DNA from: Bacillus_BU sp051233475
Lineage (GTDB): Bacteria; Bacillota; Bacilli; Bacillales; Cytobacillaceae
Assembly (NCBI RefSeq): GCF_051233475.1
Contig: NZ_JBKFGH010000027.1
Location: 82,866 to 146,865 of the forward strand
DNA length: 64,000 nt
Reading direction: 5' to 3'
Shown one piece after another: positions 1 to 9,345 of this stretch. A program made the translations under genes and the position numbers. The notes under the pieces were generated by a model, which saw only the letters and a program-made list of their open reading frames with translations, was not told the origin of the DNA and did no database searches. Numbering within the stretch: the stretch's first letter is position 1; every line of letters begins with the position of its first letter.

Positions 1-254
1 ATTGATTTAACAGGCAATGTTTCATTTATTAAGGAAATAAATTTTAGTGTTTTAACCAGAAGGTATTATGAGACGGCATGATAGTTGGTTTTTAATGATG
101 GAAGTTATAGGAGAAAATTGCAGATTTAATAGATAGGAATAATATTATTAATTATTGTTTTGGTATTTTTCCACCTCCATTCTGAAAAAAATATTTCACA
201 CAACATTTTCACATCAATTTTGTCGATTCTAATTGTTTCATTGAATATAGCAAA

Positions 255-650
255 CTACAGATTCCGAATTTCTTTTTCCGTTGATCCTGTCAATTCAGCA
301 ATTTCCGAAATGGTATAGCCCTTCTTTAACATATTTCTGGCAACATTTTCACTTCCTTCCTTCATTCCCTTTTTCACTCCTTCTTTTATTCCTTTTTTCA
401 TTCCCTCTTCTTTCCCCATCCGGTGGTATCCTTGAAGATTGCTTAATTGATCACGAAGCTCTTTCAATCGGGCTTCATACTCAGTGCGGTTTTTCTTATC
501 AGCACTTAAGTTTTCCCATTCAATCAGCGCTTCTCGAACTTCTTCGATATTCATCGCCCATTCCTCCAGTTCAGCCAAAATTTCGCTTGTCAGTTCACTT
601 CTATAGGGATCGAAGGCAGAAGCATCCTTCACCACAAAATTCACTATCAT
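255..650 (-). CDS. Duplicated C-terminal fragment of an Rpn-family protein
   Basis: This 131-residue product repeats, with few changes, the last ~110 residues of the Rpn nuclease gene just upstream (offset about 415 bp). It has the Glu/Lys-rich helical segment and the Gly-Lys-Glu repeats (KEGxKKGxKEG) but no nuclease core. The first ~20 residues are unrelated, so the copy arose by partial tandem duplication. An internal ATG at 552-554 sits 8 nt after GGAGG and would give a 99-residue protein (255-554). In E. coli Rpn systems, small C-terminal proteins made from inside rpn genes restrain the nuclease. A free-standing antitoxin-like role is therefore possible; decay is the alternative. Confidence 0.55.
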   Translation of the reverse strand: MIVNFVVKDASAFDPYRSELTSEILAELEEWAMNIEEVREALIEWENLSADKKNRTEYEARLKELRDQLSNLQGYHRMGKEEGMKKGIKEGVKKGMKEGSENVARNMLKKGYTISEIAELTGSTEKEIRNL

Positions 651-667
651 TTATCCGTTAAAACAAT

Positions 668-967
668 CTATAGATTCCGGATATCTTCTTCTGTTAACCC
701 CGTCAATTCAGCAATTTGCGAAATGGTATAGCCTTTCTTTAACATATTTCTGGCAATATTTTTACTTCCTTCCTTCAATCCCTTTTTCACTCCATCTTTT
801 ATTCCTTCTTTCATTCCCTCTTCTTTCCCCATACGGTGGTATCCTTGAAGATTGCTTAATTGATCACGAAGCTCTTTCAATCGGGCTTCATACTCAGTGC
901 GGTTTTTCTTATCAGCGCTTAAGTTTTCCCATTCAATCAGCGCTTCTCGAACTTCTTCAATATTCAT
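668..967 (-). CDS. Possible internal RpnS-like product (in-frame start)
   Basis: Inside the Rpn gene an ATG (965-967) lies 8 nt after a perfect GGAGG and in the main frame. It would give a 99-residue protein made of the C-terminal variable domain only. The same GGAGG-N8-ATG is kept in the duplicated copy at 552-554. GGAGG also encodes Glu-Glu here, so chance is possible. Intragenic RpnS proteins that inhibit RpnL are known in E. coli; expression here is inferred. Confidence 0.35.
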   Translation of the reverse strand: MNIEEVREALIEWENLSADKKNRTEYEARLKELRDQLSNLQGYHRMGKEEGMKEGIKDGVKKGLKEGSKNIARNMLKKGYTISQIAELTGLTEEDIRNL

Positions 968-1648
968 CGCCCATTCCTCCAGTTCAGCCAAAATTTCGCT
1001 ATGCAGAATTTTCCTTTTGGCATCTGCTGCCGAAAGCATCATTAGCCATGGCAATTCTTGATCATGTTGTTCCTTCAGTTTCCTTCTGTATTTTTTCCAT
1101 TGTACCATGAAACTACTTAAGTCAATCAAATGGAATTCAAGCCGATCAGACCATAAAAATCCTTCATCGTCTTCCCTAATATGAAATTTTGTGTGAAAAC
1201 GGTCTGTTTCGGTTGGAAATAACGGATAGTTTACTATGGTGATGAAAATAGTTGGAGGAAGTAGTGTATATGATTCGCTAGAATTTAATGAGGAGGAAAA
1301 CATTCGCGACCAGTAATAGAGCGTTCGGTCCGGCATATCCTGCTGATCTCTAATTTGTATCTCGACATTTATCCTTTCACCTAATGAAGTAAAGACTGTT
1401 ACATCGAAAAGAACGGTTTTGCCTTCCGAACGCTCTTTTATTTTTTCCGTATTTTCAAAGGTTAATTCGGCAATGAGGTCCATGCCTTTCCGTCCTATAA
1501 TATCATTCAGAAATGCAATCGTGATATGCTTTCGATTTGGTTGACCAAATAATTGCATAAACATAAAATCCATTTTCAAATCAAGATATTCTTTTGTCAA
1601 TGGAGGACTTCCTTTCGGGGAGATTTTTGTGGATGAAGTAAAAATCAT
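668..1648 (-). CDS. Rpn family PD-(D/E)XK nuclease (putative transposase family)
   Basis: The product belongs to the recombination-promoting nuclease (Rpn, PDDEXK transposase-like) family. Visible hallmarks are the N-terminal KMDFMFMQLFG segment, the catalytic Asp in DVTVFTSLGE followed by E-x-Q in NVEIQI, and a C-terminal variable region with Gly-Lys-Glu repeats. Length (326 aa, or 310 from a TTG at 1600) fits the family. The ATG at 1648 has no clear ribosome site, whereas the TTG at 1600 follows AAGGA, so the start is uncertain. It lies 16 bp after an unknown 251-aa gene, probably in one operon. Family members are DNases linked to recombination and phage defence; the role here is inferred. 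Confidence 0.8.
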   Translation of the reverse strand: MIFTSSTKISPKGSPPLTKEYLDLKMDFMFMQLFGQPNRKHITIAFLNDIIGRKGMDLIAELTFENTEKIKERSEGKTVLFDVTVFTSLGERINVEIQIRDQQDMPDRTLYYWSRMFSSSLNSSESYTLLPPTIFITIVNYPLFPTETDRFHTKFHIREDDEGFLWSDRLEFHLIDLSSFMVQWKKYRRKLKEQHDQELPWLMMLSAADAKRKILHSEILAELEEWAMNIEEVREALIEWENLSADKKNRTEYEARLKELRDQLSNLQGYHRMGKEEGMKEGIKDGVKKGLKEGSKNIARNMLKKGYTISQIAELTGLTEEDIRNL

Positions 1649-1664
1649 GGAGTTTTTTCATCAT

Positions 1665-2420
1665 TCATAGCTTCAAAGCCTCATTTTGTTTTTCTTGGTT
1701 TTCCAAGAAGATCATCCTTTCTATTTGGAGCATGACGGAAAGAACGTGAAGAAAAGTCTCATCTTTGGAATATTCCTTCTTATACCTGCTATAGTGGTAG
1801 TGGAAGCAGCTGGCCATAGCTTCTCTTGATTCGTAATCAAAATGATAGAAATCAACGATTGGGAAAAATACGTTGCCTCCTAGGGGGAGTAGTGTTCCCA
1901 TGACGAGTTCACCATGTTTGGGCGGAATAGAATTGCGGTCAAATATGAAGACAAGATGTGGTTTGTGAGTCAAAATATCGATTGCAAAAAAAATTCGTTC
2001 ATTAAATGTTTCACCAATAAAATAAAACTTTGGCTCTGCTTGATCGCATGCTCTTAACCAAGATGTCATGAAAGGCTTCGTTCTGAATCTATGGAAATTT
2101 TCACCAATATAATCCTCAATGCAACTTCTTTTTTTATTCTGGCCGGAACTGTTCAATATTTGCCACCAAAACAAATTGTCGAGTAAACTTTCCTTTTTCT
2201 CTTCCTTTGGATTATGCTCTTCTACAATTTCTTCCAGCACTGAAAGATTTTCATCATGGTAATACAGATCGAGGGTATCGTTCATGAAATCCCGGAACAC
2301 TTTGGTGACCATTTCTAGTAATAAATCATTAGATACCGGATAATCAATTCGAAAGGTTTTTGCCTTGGGTTTGGATTGAACCATTGTGACCAGATTTTTA
2401 ACGGTTTTTTGCTTTTTCAT
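1665..2420 (-). CDS. Unknown 251-aa protein upstream of Rpn nuclease
   Basis: I do not recognise this family. The start ATG follows GAAAGGA at a normal distance. The product is soluble-looking, with a basic N-terminus, an acidic helical middle (residues ~55-80), a WWQ motif and a conserved-looking central alpha/beta stretch around FYFIGETFNERIFFAIDIL. No signal peptide or membrane segment is seen. It ends 16 bp before the Rpn nuclease gene on the same strand, suggesting co-transcription and perhaps a functional link (partner or accessory factor). The function is not assigned. Confidence 0.6.
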   Translation of the reverse strand: MKKQKTVKNLVTMVQSKPKAKTFRIDYPVSNDLLLEMVTKVFRDFMNDTLDLYYHDENLSVLEEIVEEHNPKEEKKESLLDNLFWWQILNSSGQNKKRSCIEDYIGENFHRFRTKPFMTSWLRACDQAEPKFYFIGETFNERIFFAIDILTHKPHLVFIFDRNSIPPKHGELVMGTLLPLGGNVFFPIVDFYHFDYESREAMASCFHYHYSRYKKEYSKDETFLHVLSVMLQIERMIFLENQEKQNEALKL

Positions 2421-2439
2421 TAAATCATTCCTTTCAATT

Positions 2440-2985
2440 GTAAAAATAGGAAACTATTTTTTAGGTCGCGAAGACATGGATGTGCTGATTGGGTTAGTTT
2501 TAAGATTAGAAAAATTCGAGAAGGGTTGTGGAGAAATCAGAATGGGCTAAAAATTGGAGTAATACTGATATTATAATTTTTTATAGAATAAAAATGTAGC
2601 TCTTTAAGTGATTTCACAAAATTGTCAGAATATTGATTTTCAGCTCTCGTATAGAGCAGGAAATTGGGGCGGTTTGTGGAATATGAAGAATGGTCGGATA
2701 GTTTTTAAAATCCGAAACGGTTGGTCGTCGGACATTGAATCCCCTATTTCCTCTATAATCCTCTATTCTATATCTTTTAGGGACGTATAATCAGTTATTT
2801 GTTAATACAGGAATAATAATAGGATCGTTACTAGCGAATAAAGGATTCAATGTCCGCATTCAAAACATCCTCACCCCACTTCAAAGAATTTTTTTCACAT
2901 TCCTTCCAATACGAAATACATCCCACCTGCCACCCATTTATCATTCCTTTGGACACAATTTTTTTAAAAATGAATCAGAAAGGAT
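2440..2985. other. Intergenic region with diverged repeat halves
   Basis: About 550 bp without a credible gene; a 60-codon open frame at 2608 has no ribosome site. At 2728-2748 and 2844-2864 are diverged halves of the GGACA...TCCG repeat family, for example a copy reading TTCAATGTCCGC. Nothing else is recognised. Confidence 0.5.
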
Positions 2986-2994
2986 GGAAAATCA

Positions 2995-3642
2995 ATGAAC
3001 GGAATATTTGAGCAAAAATACAAAGAATGGCTTACCCTACAAATTTCGGAAGAGAAAAACCATCGGAGACGCGAAATGTTAGAAAAGGGATTAGGTCACG
3101 GGACAGTTGAATTTCTGAGGAGAATTTGGTTTCCGGCTGTAGGAAATTTTGATTATTTATATCCGGAATGGGAGGTCCGGGATCTCAACAACGGCCATCG
3201 TTACTTAGATCTTGCCTATAGGCCTGACGATTCCAAAGGTTGTATTGAAATTCAGGGATATGGGCCTCATGCGAGAGATCTTGATGTAAGACGGTTTAAG
3301 GATTTGTGCTGGCGTCATTCATTATTGGCGCTCGATGGATGGACTGTATTACCCATTGCTTATTTATCTATAATGGATGAACCAAAGCAATGTCAACAAC
3401 TGGTACTTGCTTTCATTGGCAAATTCACCGCTATTGATACTCCTTCCCAGCTATCTTGGGTCGAGGCTGAGACATTACGTTTTGCACGAAGGCTGCTTCG
3501 ACCATTTACTCCCCGTGAAATCACTGCTCACTTAAGGATTAGTGACCGACATACAAGACGTATTTTACGAAAGCTTGTGGACTCAGAACTGCTTTGTATA
3601 ACAAGCGGTAAGGAGCGTGTCCGGGCATACAAACTTAGATGA
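2995..3642 (+). CDS. Nuclease-like fold plus C-terminal HTH protein
   Basis: A 215-aa protein of a type found in Bacillaceae but not functionally known to me. The N-terminal ~140 residues resemble a small endonuclease-like fold (DUF559/Vsr type): an Asp in RYLDLAYRP is followed by an E-x-Q in GCIEIQGYG, spaced like a PD-(D/E)XK core. The C-terminal ~60 residues look like a winged helix (REITAHLRISDRHTRRILRKL). Start ATG follows GAAAGGATGG. It may be a regulator built on a nuclease scaffold or a site-specific nuclease. It faces away from the Rpn operon and abuts the large repeat array. Confidence 0.6.
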   Translation: MNGIFEQKYKEWLTLQISEEKNHRRREMLEKGLGHGTVEFLRRIWFPAVGNFDYLYPEWEVRDLNNGHRYLDLAYRPDDSKGCIEIQGYGPHARDLDVRRFKDLCWRHSLLALDGWTVLPIAYLSIMDEPKQCQQLVLAFIGKFTAIDTPSQLSWVEAETLRFARRLLRPFTPREITAHLRISDRHTRRILRKLVDSELLCITSGKERVRAYKLR

Positions 3643-3654
3643 GCGATTTTATGA

Positions 3655-5373
3655 GGACACTGGTTCCGTTATTTCCCTCATTTTCGGCTATTTCGGTAAT
3701 TTGGCGGACATAAGATCCGCTATTCGGCTATTTTCATGTGTAACGGCATGATTTTTGACCCAATAAGGGCTCTGGGGTCCGCTTAAATTATAAAACTAGT
3801 ATTTTTAACCGAAATAAGGGATTCTATGGCCGCACAATACTTTAGAGGACACTGGTTCCGTTATTTCCCTCATTTTCGGCCATTTTGGTAATTTGGCGGA
3901 CATAGGTTCCGCTATTCGGCTATTTTCATGTGTAACTGCTTGATTTTTGACCCAATAAGCGCTCTGGTGGCCGCTTAAATTATAAAACTAGTATTTTCAC
4001 ACGAAATAAGGGATTCTTTGGCCGCATAATTCTTTAGAGGACACTGGTTCCGTTATTTCCCTCATTTTCGGCTATTTTGGTAATTTGTCGGACATAGGTT
4101 CCGCTATTCGGCTATTTTCATGTGTAACTGCTTGATTTTTGACCCAATAAGCGCTCTGGGGTCCGCTTAAATTATAAAATAATATTTTCACACGAAATAA
4201 GGGATTCTATGTCCGCATAATTCTTTAGAGGACACTGGTTCCGTTATTTCCCTCATTTTCGGCTATTTTGGTAATTTGGCGGACATAGGTTCCGCTATTC
4301 GGCTATTTTCATGTGTAACTGCTTGATTTTTGACCCAATAAGCGCTCTGGGGTCCGCTTAAATTATAAAATAATATTTTCACACGAAATAAGGGATTCTG
4401 TGGCCGCATAATTCTTTAGAGGACACTGGTTCCGTTATTTCCCTCATTTTCGGCTATTTTGGTAATTTGGCGGACATAGGTTCCGCTATTCGGCTATTTT
4501 CATGTGTAACTGCTTGATTTTTGACCCAATAAGCGCTCTGGGGTCCGCTTAAATTATAAAATAATATTTTCACACGAAATAAGGGATTCTATGTCCGCGT
4601 AATATTTTTGAGGACACTGGTTCCGCTATTTACCTCTTTATCGGCTATTTTGGTCATTTGGCGGACATAGGTTCCGCTATTCGGTTATTTTCATGTGTAA
4701 CTGCTTGATTTTTGACCCAATAAGCGCTCTGGGGTCCGCTTAAATTATAAAACTAGTATTTTTAACCAAAATAAGGGATTCTATGTCCGCACAATACTTT
4801 AGAGGACACTGGTTCCGCTATTTCCCTCCTAATCGGCTATTTTGGCAATTTGGCGGACATAGGTTCCGCTATTCGGTTATTTTCATGTGTAACTGCTTGA
4901 TTTTTGACCCAATAAGCGCTCTGGTGGCCGCCAAGATAATAAAACTAGTGTTTTTAACCGAAATAAGGGATTCTATGTCCGCACAATACTTTAGAGGACA
5001 CTGGTTCCGCTATTTCCCTCCTAATCGGCTATTTTGGCAATTTGGCGGACATAGGTTCCGCTATTCGGTTATTTTCATGTGTAACTACTTGATTTTTGAC
5101 CCAATAAGCGCTCTGGTGGCCGCCAAGATAATAAAACTAGTGTTTTTAACCGAAATAAGGGATTCTATGTCCGCACAATACTTTAGAGGACACTGGTTCC
5201 GCTATTTCCCTCCTAATCGGCTATTTTGGCAATTTGGCGGACATAGGTTCCGCTATTCGGTTATTTTCATGTGTAACTGCTTGATTTTTGACCCAATAAG
5301 CGCTCTGGTGGCCGCCAAGACTATAAAACTAGTGTTTTTAACCGAAATAAGGGATTCTATGTCCGCACAATAC
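3655..5373. repeat. Nine tandem copies of a ~192-bp repeat
   Basis: Units begin with GGACACTGGTTCCG at 3655, 3847, 4039, 4230, 4421, 4612, 4804, 4996 and 5188, a period of 191-192 bp. Each unit holds two direct motifs (GGACACTGGTTCCG and GCGGACATAGGTTCCGC) followed by two inverted relatives (CTCTGGKGTCCGC and GGATTCTATGTCCGC), so a unit can fold back on itself. The GCGGA-N7-TCCGC core is itself a palindrome. The last three units are nearly identical, indicating recent amplification. Because 192 is a multiple of 3, a spurious repeated open frame (4783-5427) runs through them. Confidence 0.95.
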
Positions 5374-5392
5374 AAGGGAAACAACTGCAAAA

Positions 5393-5419
5393 AGGGACGA
5401 AAGCAAAATGCTCGTCCCT
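5393..5419 (-). terminator. Terminator of the PTS operon
   Basis: Reading the minus strand, an 8-bp stem AGGGACGA/TCGTCCCT is followed by TTTTTGC, about 75 bp after the IIC stop. It lies directly at the end of the 192-bp repeat array. Confidence 0.75.
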
Positions 5420-5493
5420 ATCTTTAAACCTGAAGGAAAATTAACGATCTCCGTGATGTATACAAATGAGATGAGAACCTTCATCTATTTATT

Positions 5494-6756
5494 CTAGTTA
5501 AAAAGTTCAACCAAATATCCTAATAAAATACCAACCAAACCAAAGTCAGAATCCCCGAAAGTAGTACCTTCGAATCCTAGTGATCCAAGGACTGGAAGCA
5601 ATAACGCAGGAAGGAATGAAATTAATAGACCATTTGCAAAAGAACCAACCATCGCACCACGACGGCCTCCTGTTGCATTACCAAATACCCCTGCAGCCGC
5701 ACCTGTGAAGAAATGTGGAATTAATCCAGGTACAATTATCTTCAATCCAACCAACGGAAGGATGAACATTGAAAGAAGACCTGCAACAAAGCTAAATAAG
5801 AATCCGATAATAACTGCATTAGGAGCAAAAGGGAATACGGCTGGGCAATCAAGGGCAGGTTTTGCATTTTTTACTACTTTATCCGCTATTCCTTTGAAGG
5901 CAGGAACGATTTCAGCGATGAGCATGCGAACCCCTGCTAAAACAACATATACACCGGCTGCGAAAGTGATCGCTTGCATAATTGAGAATACTAGGAAGTT
6001 TACGCCTTCGCTCAATTCTGCTTCAACATAGCTTTTTCCAGCGATAGGCGCAACGATTAAGAATAAAATTGCCATTGTTAAAGACATAGCGACAGATGTA
6101 TCGCGTAAAAAGCCAAGTGACTTAGGGACTTTGATGTCCTCAGTTGATTTAGACTTATCGCCTACACGTTTTCCAATAAATGCTGAAACAAAATATCCAA
6201 TTGAACCAAAGTGACCTACTGCAATACTATCATTTCCCGTAATCTCTCTCACATAAGGCTGTAAAATGGCCGGCATCAATACCATTAAAGAGCCTAAAAT
6301 GATGGAGCCGATAATGATAAGAGGAAGTCCAGTTACACCGCCAGTTGCAAAAACAGCTGAAATTAAACACGCCATAAATAATGTATGATGACCAGTTAAG
6401 AAAATGTATTTAAAAGGAGTAAATCGAGCGATTAAAATATTTACAACCATACCAAACAACATGATCATAGCTGTTTCTTTCCCAAATGTTTGCTGGGCTA
6501 TGGCAACAATGGCTTCATTATTTGGAATGACGCCTTGAATATTGAATGCTTTTTCAAACATTTTCCCAAAAATATCTAGTGAACCAATTAATATACCAGC
6601 TCCACCGCCGAGGATTACAAATCCCATTATCGTTTTTAATGTACCGGAAATTACGTCGGCCGTCCCTTTCTTTTGAAGGGTTAGACCTAGCAGTGCAAAT
6701 AAACCGACCAAGATAGCTGGTGTTCCTAATATATCCTTCATTATAAAATCAAACAT
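5494..6756 (-). CDS. ulaA: PTS ascorbate-type transporter subunit IIC
   Basis: A 420-aa polytopic membrane protein of the SgaT/UlaA family, the IIC subunit of ascorbate-type PTS systems. Typical features are the start MFDFIMKDILGTPAILVG, the FTPFKYIFLTGHH region, and Gly-rich loops such as GNATGGRRGAM near the C-terminus. I prefer the second ATG (6756), preceded by GGGAGAGGT, over 6774. It is the last gene of a regulator-IIB-IIC operon; EIIA is fused to the regulator. No lactonase or other ula catabolic genes are adjacent, so the substrate (ascorbate or a similar compound) is inferred. Confidence 0.85.
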   Translation of the reverse strand: MFDFIMKDILGTPAILVGLFALLGLTLQKKGTADVISGTLKTIMGFVILGGGAGILIGSLDIFGKMFEKAFNIQGVIPNNEAIVAIAQQTFGKETAMIMLFGMVVNILIARFTPFKYIFLTGHHTLFMACLISAVFATGGVTGLPLIIIGSIILGSLMVLMPAILQPYVREITGNDSIAVGHFGSIGYFVSAFIGKRVGDKSKSTEDIKVPKSLGFLRDTSVAMSLTMAILFLIVAPIAGKSYVEAELSEGVNFLVFSIMQAITFAAGVYVVLAGVRMLIAEIVPAFKGIADKVVKNAKPALDCPAVFPFAPNAVIIGFLFSFVAGLLSMFILPLVGLKIIVPGLIPHFFTGAAAGVFGNATGGRRGAMVGSFANGLLISFLPALLLPVLGSLGFEGTTFGDSDFGLVGILLGYLVELFN

Positions 6757-6840
6757 TATGACCTCTCCCGTCATTAATAGAATGTTCTCTTGATTCTCTA
6801 TCTAATTATATTTATACTAATTTTGTCTTATATTTTTTTA

Positions 6841-6862
6841 CAGGCGAACCTCGGTTCGTCTG
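6841..6862. other. Stem-loop between IIB and IIC genes
   Basis: A 10-bp hairpin (CAGGCGAACC/GGTTCGTCTG) lies between the two PTS genes. Its T-run is on the plus-strand side, so for the minus-strand operon it is not a terminator. It may instead stabilise or process the mRNA. Confidence 0.4.
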
Positions 6863-6877
6863 CTTTTTTTATTACTT

Positions 6878-7147
6878 TTACAATAAATGAGCTTCTAGAG
6901 CGCTTTTCAATTCGTTTTGATCAAGAATATTCGTTAAACCGATTACTGTTCTAGTCCCATCATCTAACTGACTAATAAGATCCTTTGAGCCAAGGTAAAG
7001 ATCTGCCTTTTCTGATTTACCTGTTGTCAAATCAGTATGGGAAACATCTGCATCAATACCCAACTGACCTAAGATTGTTTTTACATTCATTTCTACGATA
7101 AAGCTGCTTCCAAGACCATTTCCACAAACAACTAATATTTTTTTCAT
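6878..7147 (-). CDS. ulaB: PTS ascorbate-type transporter subunit IIB
   Basis: An 89-aa IIB protein of the lactose/ascorbate IIB fold. The phosphorylated cysteine is Cys8 in VVCGNGLGSSF, followed by the usual short alternating strand/helix pattern. It would accept phosphate from EIIA (fused to the upstream regulator) and pass it to sugar bound by IIC. The start ATG follows GGAGGAAAAAAAG. Only ~13 bp separate it from the regulator gene, consistent with one operon. Confidence 0.85.
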   Translation of the reverse strand: MKKILVVCGNGLGSSFIVEMNVKTILGQLGIDADVSHTDLTTGKSEKADLYLGSKDLISQLDDGTRTVIGLTNILDQNELKSALEAHLL

Positions 7148-7160
7148 CTTTTTTTCCTCC

Positions 7161-9278
7161 TTAATGGGTTGAATATTTCTGAATGATTTCTAATACTTCA
7201 TCCGCCTTTTCAGCAGATAAAAGTTTTTCAATATTGCTTTGATCGGACAGCATGTTCGACATCTGTGATAATGCCTTTAAGTGCGTTTCACTGTCAATTG
7301 CCGCTAGAACAAACATTAGATTAACTTGATGTTCTGGTTTTTCTGAAAAAGCACAGCCATTCTTCAGATGCAAGAAGCTCATACCCAGCTTTTTCACGCC
7401 GGCTTCCGGCCGAGCATGTGGCAGGGCAATTTTTGGGGCAATCACAATGTATGGTCCCATCTGATTAACACTGTCTATCATCGCGTCAATATATTCTTTA
7501 GAAATGCATTGATCGTTTAATAGCGGTTGAGACGCTAATGTTATAGCATCTTGCCAGCTTAGTGCTTCCGAAATAAATTGGATTTTTTCCTTTGTTAATA
7601 GCTCGTTAAGCATCGGTTTTCGGAGCACCTCCTTCTCTATAACTTTTTGTGATTGAAAATAGTCTTTTAACTCCTGGTACAAAGTCTGTTCATTCTTAAT
7701 ATCAGCATGCTTCCTAATAATCGTCAAAAGTGACTCAATGTTCTCAGACTTCTTTATTTCCGTTAAGGAATGAATTTGTTTTAACAATGAGGCCTTTTCT
7801 GTATTATTTAAAATTGGATTCACAACAAAGACCGGAACCTGCTTTTGTGTAATCGGTGTCGTTGAAATAATAAAATTTAAATCAGAAAGGTCTGTTTTTT
7901 CATATTCCCGAACTGTTACCACTTTTACAACATCGACTGCGGGGATCAAATCTTCAATTTGTTTTTGCAAGATTCGCGAAGTCCCAATGCCACTTGCACA
8001 AACCACAATGGCCTTTTTTCGAGACTCTACCGTTACCCCTTCTTTAGCAATCCAGCCGCCAAAATGCATGGCAATATAGGCAATTTCATCGTTGGAGATC
8101 TTCTTGCCGAGAACATGTTCAAAGTGATGAACAACCTTTTTAGTCAGAACAAAGATATCGTGATAATTTTGCTTAACGGATTCAGCTAATGGGTTTGCAA
8201 GCTCGATTCCATATTTAATCCGGAAATAGGCCGGTTTTAAATGAACAAAAAGGTTTCTTTCCAAATCAGTCCGATTTTGAAAAAACAAACAAGCAAATTT
8301 TTGGAAGTCATCAACCATTAAAGGAATGATTTCCTTTAAGTTAACTAAGTCATGATTTTCAAGATCCGTTAGCTTATAATCACTTATTTTCGACCCCAGG
8401 AGGTACGTGGTCATATATAAAACTTCATCTTCAGGCATTTTAATCAAGAATGTGTCTAGAATTTTTTCACTTATATATTTGGCTGCCTGGTATTCACCTG
8501 TCCCTTTAATAACCTCTTTTTCAACTGGATCGATGGATATATGCTTACCTTGATTAAATCTCTTGATAAGTAAAAATAGCTGAACACTTAATGTTTGCAT
8601 CACTTCATCGGTATACTTTACTCCAACAAACGGTTCCAATTCATTTAGAATTTCATAGATTGTATCTAAATCTTTCCGAGTAACCATTTGGGCTGCCAGA
8701 TGGGGTTCTTGATGCTGGGTCAATTGTATTTCTGTTAACAGTTCATCCCAGCCTCGATTCGTCAACACTTGAGATAAAAAGTAGGCCAATACTTTCCGCT
8801 TATCCTGCTCTTCTCCCAATATGCAATATCCTGTGGATTTCTGGAACTGCAGTTTCACCTCAAAATGACCCAACTGTTCTTTTAGCTCCTTGATATCGTT
8901 CAAAAGAGTACTTCGACTCACATTCAACTTATCAAGTAAATCTTGTAGAAATATAGAAGTGTCCCTTGTCAAAATAAAAATCGCGGACCAAGCTATTCGT
9001 TCTTTTCTCGAAAATTCATAATGACTCTGCTTGTCCAACAGTGACAGACTTTTGCTAATTAATGGCCGTGATTTTTCACTTAGATAATATCCTGCTGATC
9101 GAACATATTTAAGTTCCTCAAGCTGTTGACTTTTCAGCCAATGATTGATTTTTTCAACATCATAATAGACGGTCCGCTTTGAAACGTTCAACTCCTCCAT
9201 AAGTTCATCCGGAGAAACATATGAAGAGGTATGAACCACTTTCTTTAGTATTGCAATACAACGTTGATCTAACGTCAT
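7161..9278 (-). CDS. BglG-family PRD regulator fused to PTS EIIB-like and EIIA domains
   Basis: A 705-aa activator of the MtlR/LicR type. Domains in order: N-terminal HTH (~1-60, with SKRTVYYDVEKIN), a second HTH (~90-150, SRSTLLNDIKEL), two PRD domains (~190-410), an EIIB-like domain with Cys ~426 in VVCASGIGTSR, and an EIIA domain (~560-705) with the phospho-His in LPHARPE. Phosphorylation of the PRD and EIIB/EIIA parts normally couples activity to sugar transport. The fused EIIA probably also serves the IIB and IIC encoded downstream, since no separate EIIA is present. It likely activates its own operon. Confidence 0.85.
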   Translation of the reverse strand: MTLDQRCIAILKKVVHTSSYVSPDELMEELNVSKRTVYYDVEKINHWLKSQQLEELKYVRSAGYYLSEKSRPLISKSLSLLDKQSHYEFSRKERIAWSAIFILTRDTSIFLQDLLDKLNVSRSTLLNDIKELKEQLGHFEVKLQFQKSTGYCILGEEQDKRKVLAYFLSQVLTNRGWDELLTEIQLTQHQEPHLAAQMVTRKDLDTIYEILNELEPFVGVKYTDEVMQTLSVQLFLLIKRFNQGKHISIDPVEKEVIKGTGEYQAAKYISEKILDTFLIKMPEDEVLYMTTYLLGSKISDYKLTDLENHDLVNLKEIIPLMVDDFQKFACLFFQNRTDLERNLFVHLKPAYFRIKYGIELANPLAESVKQNYHDIFVLTKKVVHHFEHVLGKKISNDEIAYIAMHFGGWIAKEGVTVESRKKAIVVCASGIGTSRILQKQIEDLIPAVDVVKVVTVREYEKTDLSDLNFIISTTPITQKQVPVFVVNPILNNTEKASLLKQIHSLTEIKKSENIESLLTIIRKHADIKNEQTLYQELKDYFQSQKVIEKEVLRKPMLNELLTKEKIQFISEALSWQDAITLASQPLLNDQCISKEYIDAMIDSVNQMGPYIVIAPKIALPHARPEAGVKKLGMSFLHLKNGCAFSEKPEHQVNLMFVLAAIDSETHLKALSQMSNMLSDQSNIEKLLSAEKADEVLEIIQKYSTH

Positions 9279-9345
9279 TTGGGGCGCTCCCTTCCATTAT
9301 TACAGACGCTTACATTTAAACGTTGCAAAAATGAAGTGACTTTTC

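Noticed and set aside
2608..2790. 60-codon open frame
   Set aside because: No ribosome site, and it overlaps diverged repeat halves.
4783..5427. 214-codon open frame encoding a 64-residue repeat
   Set aside because: It is a by-product of tandem DNA units whose length is a multiple of three. There is no ribosome site, and upstream units do not stay open.
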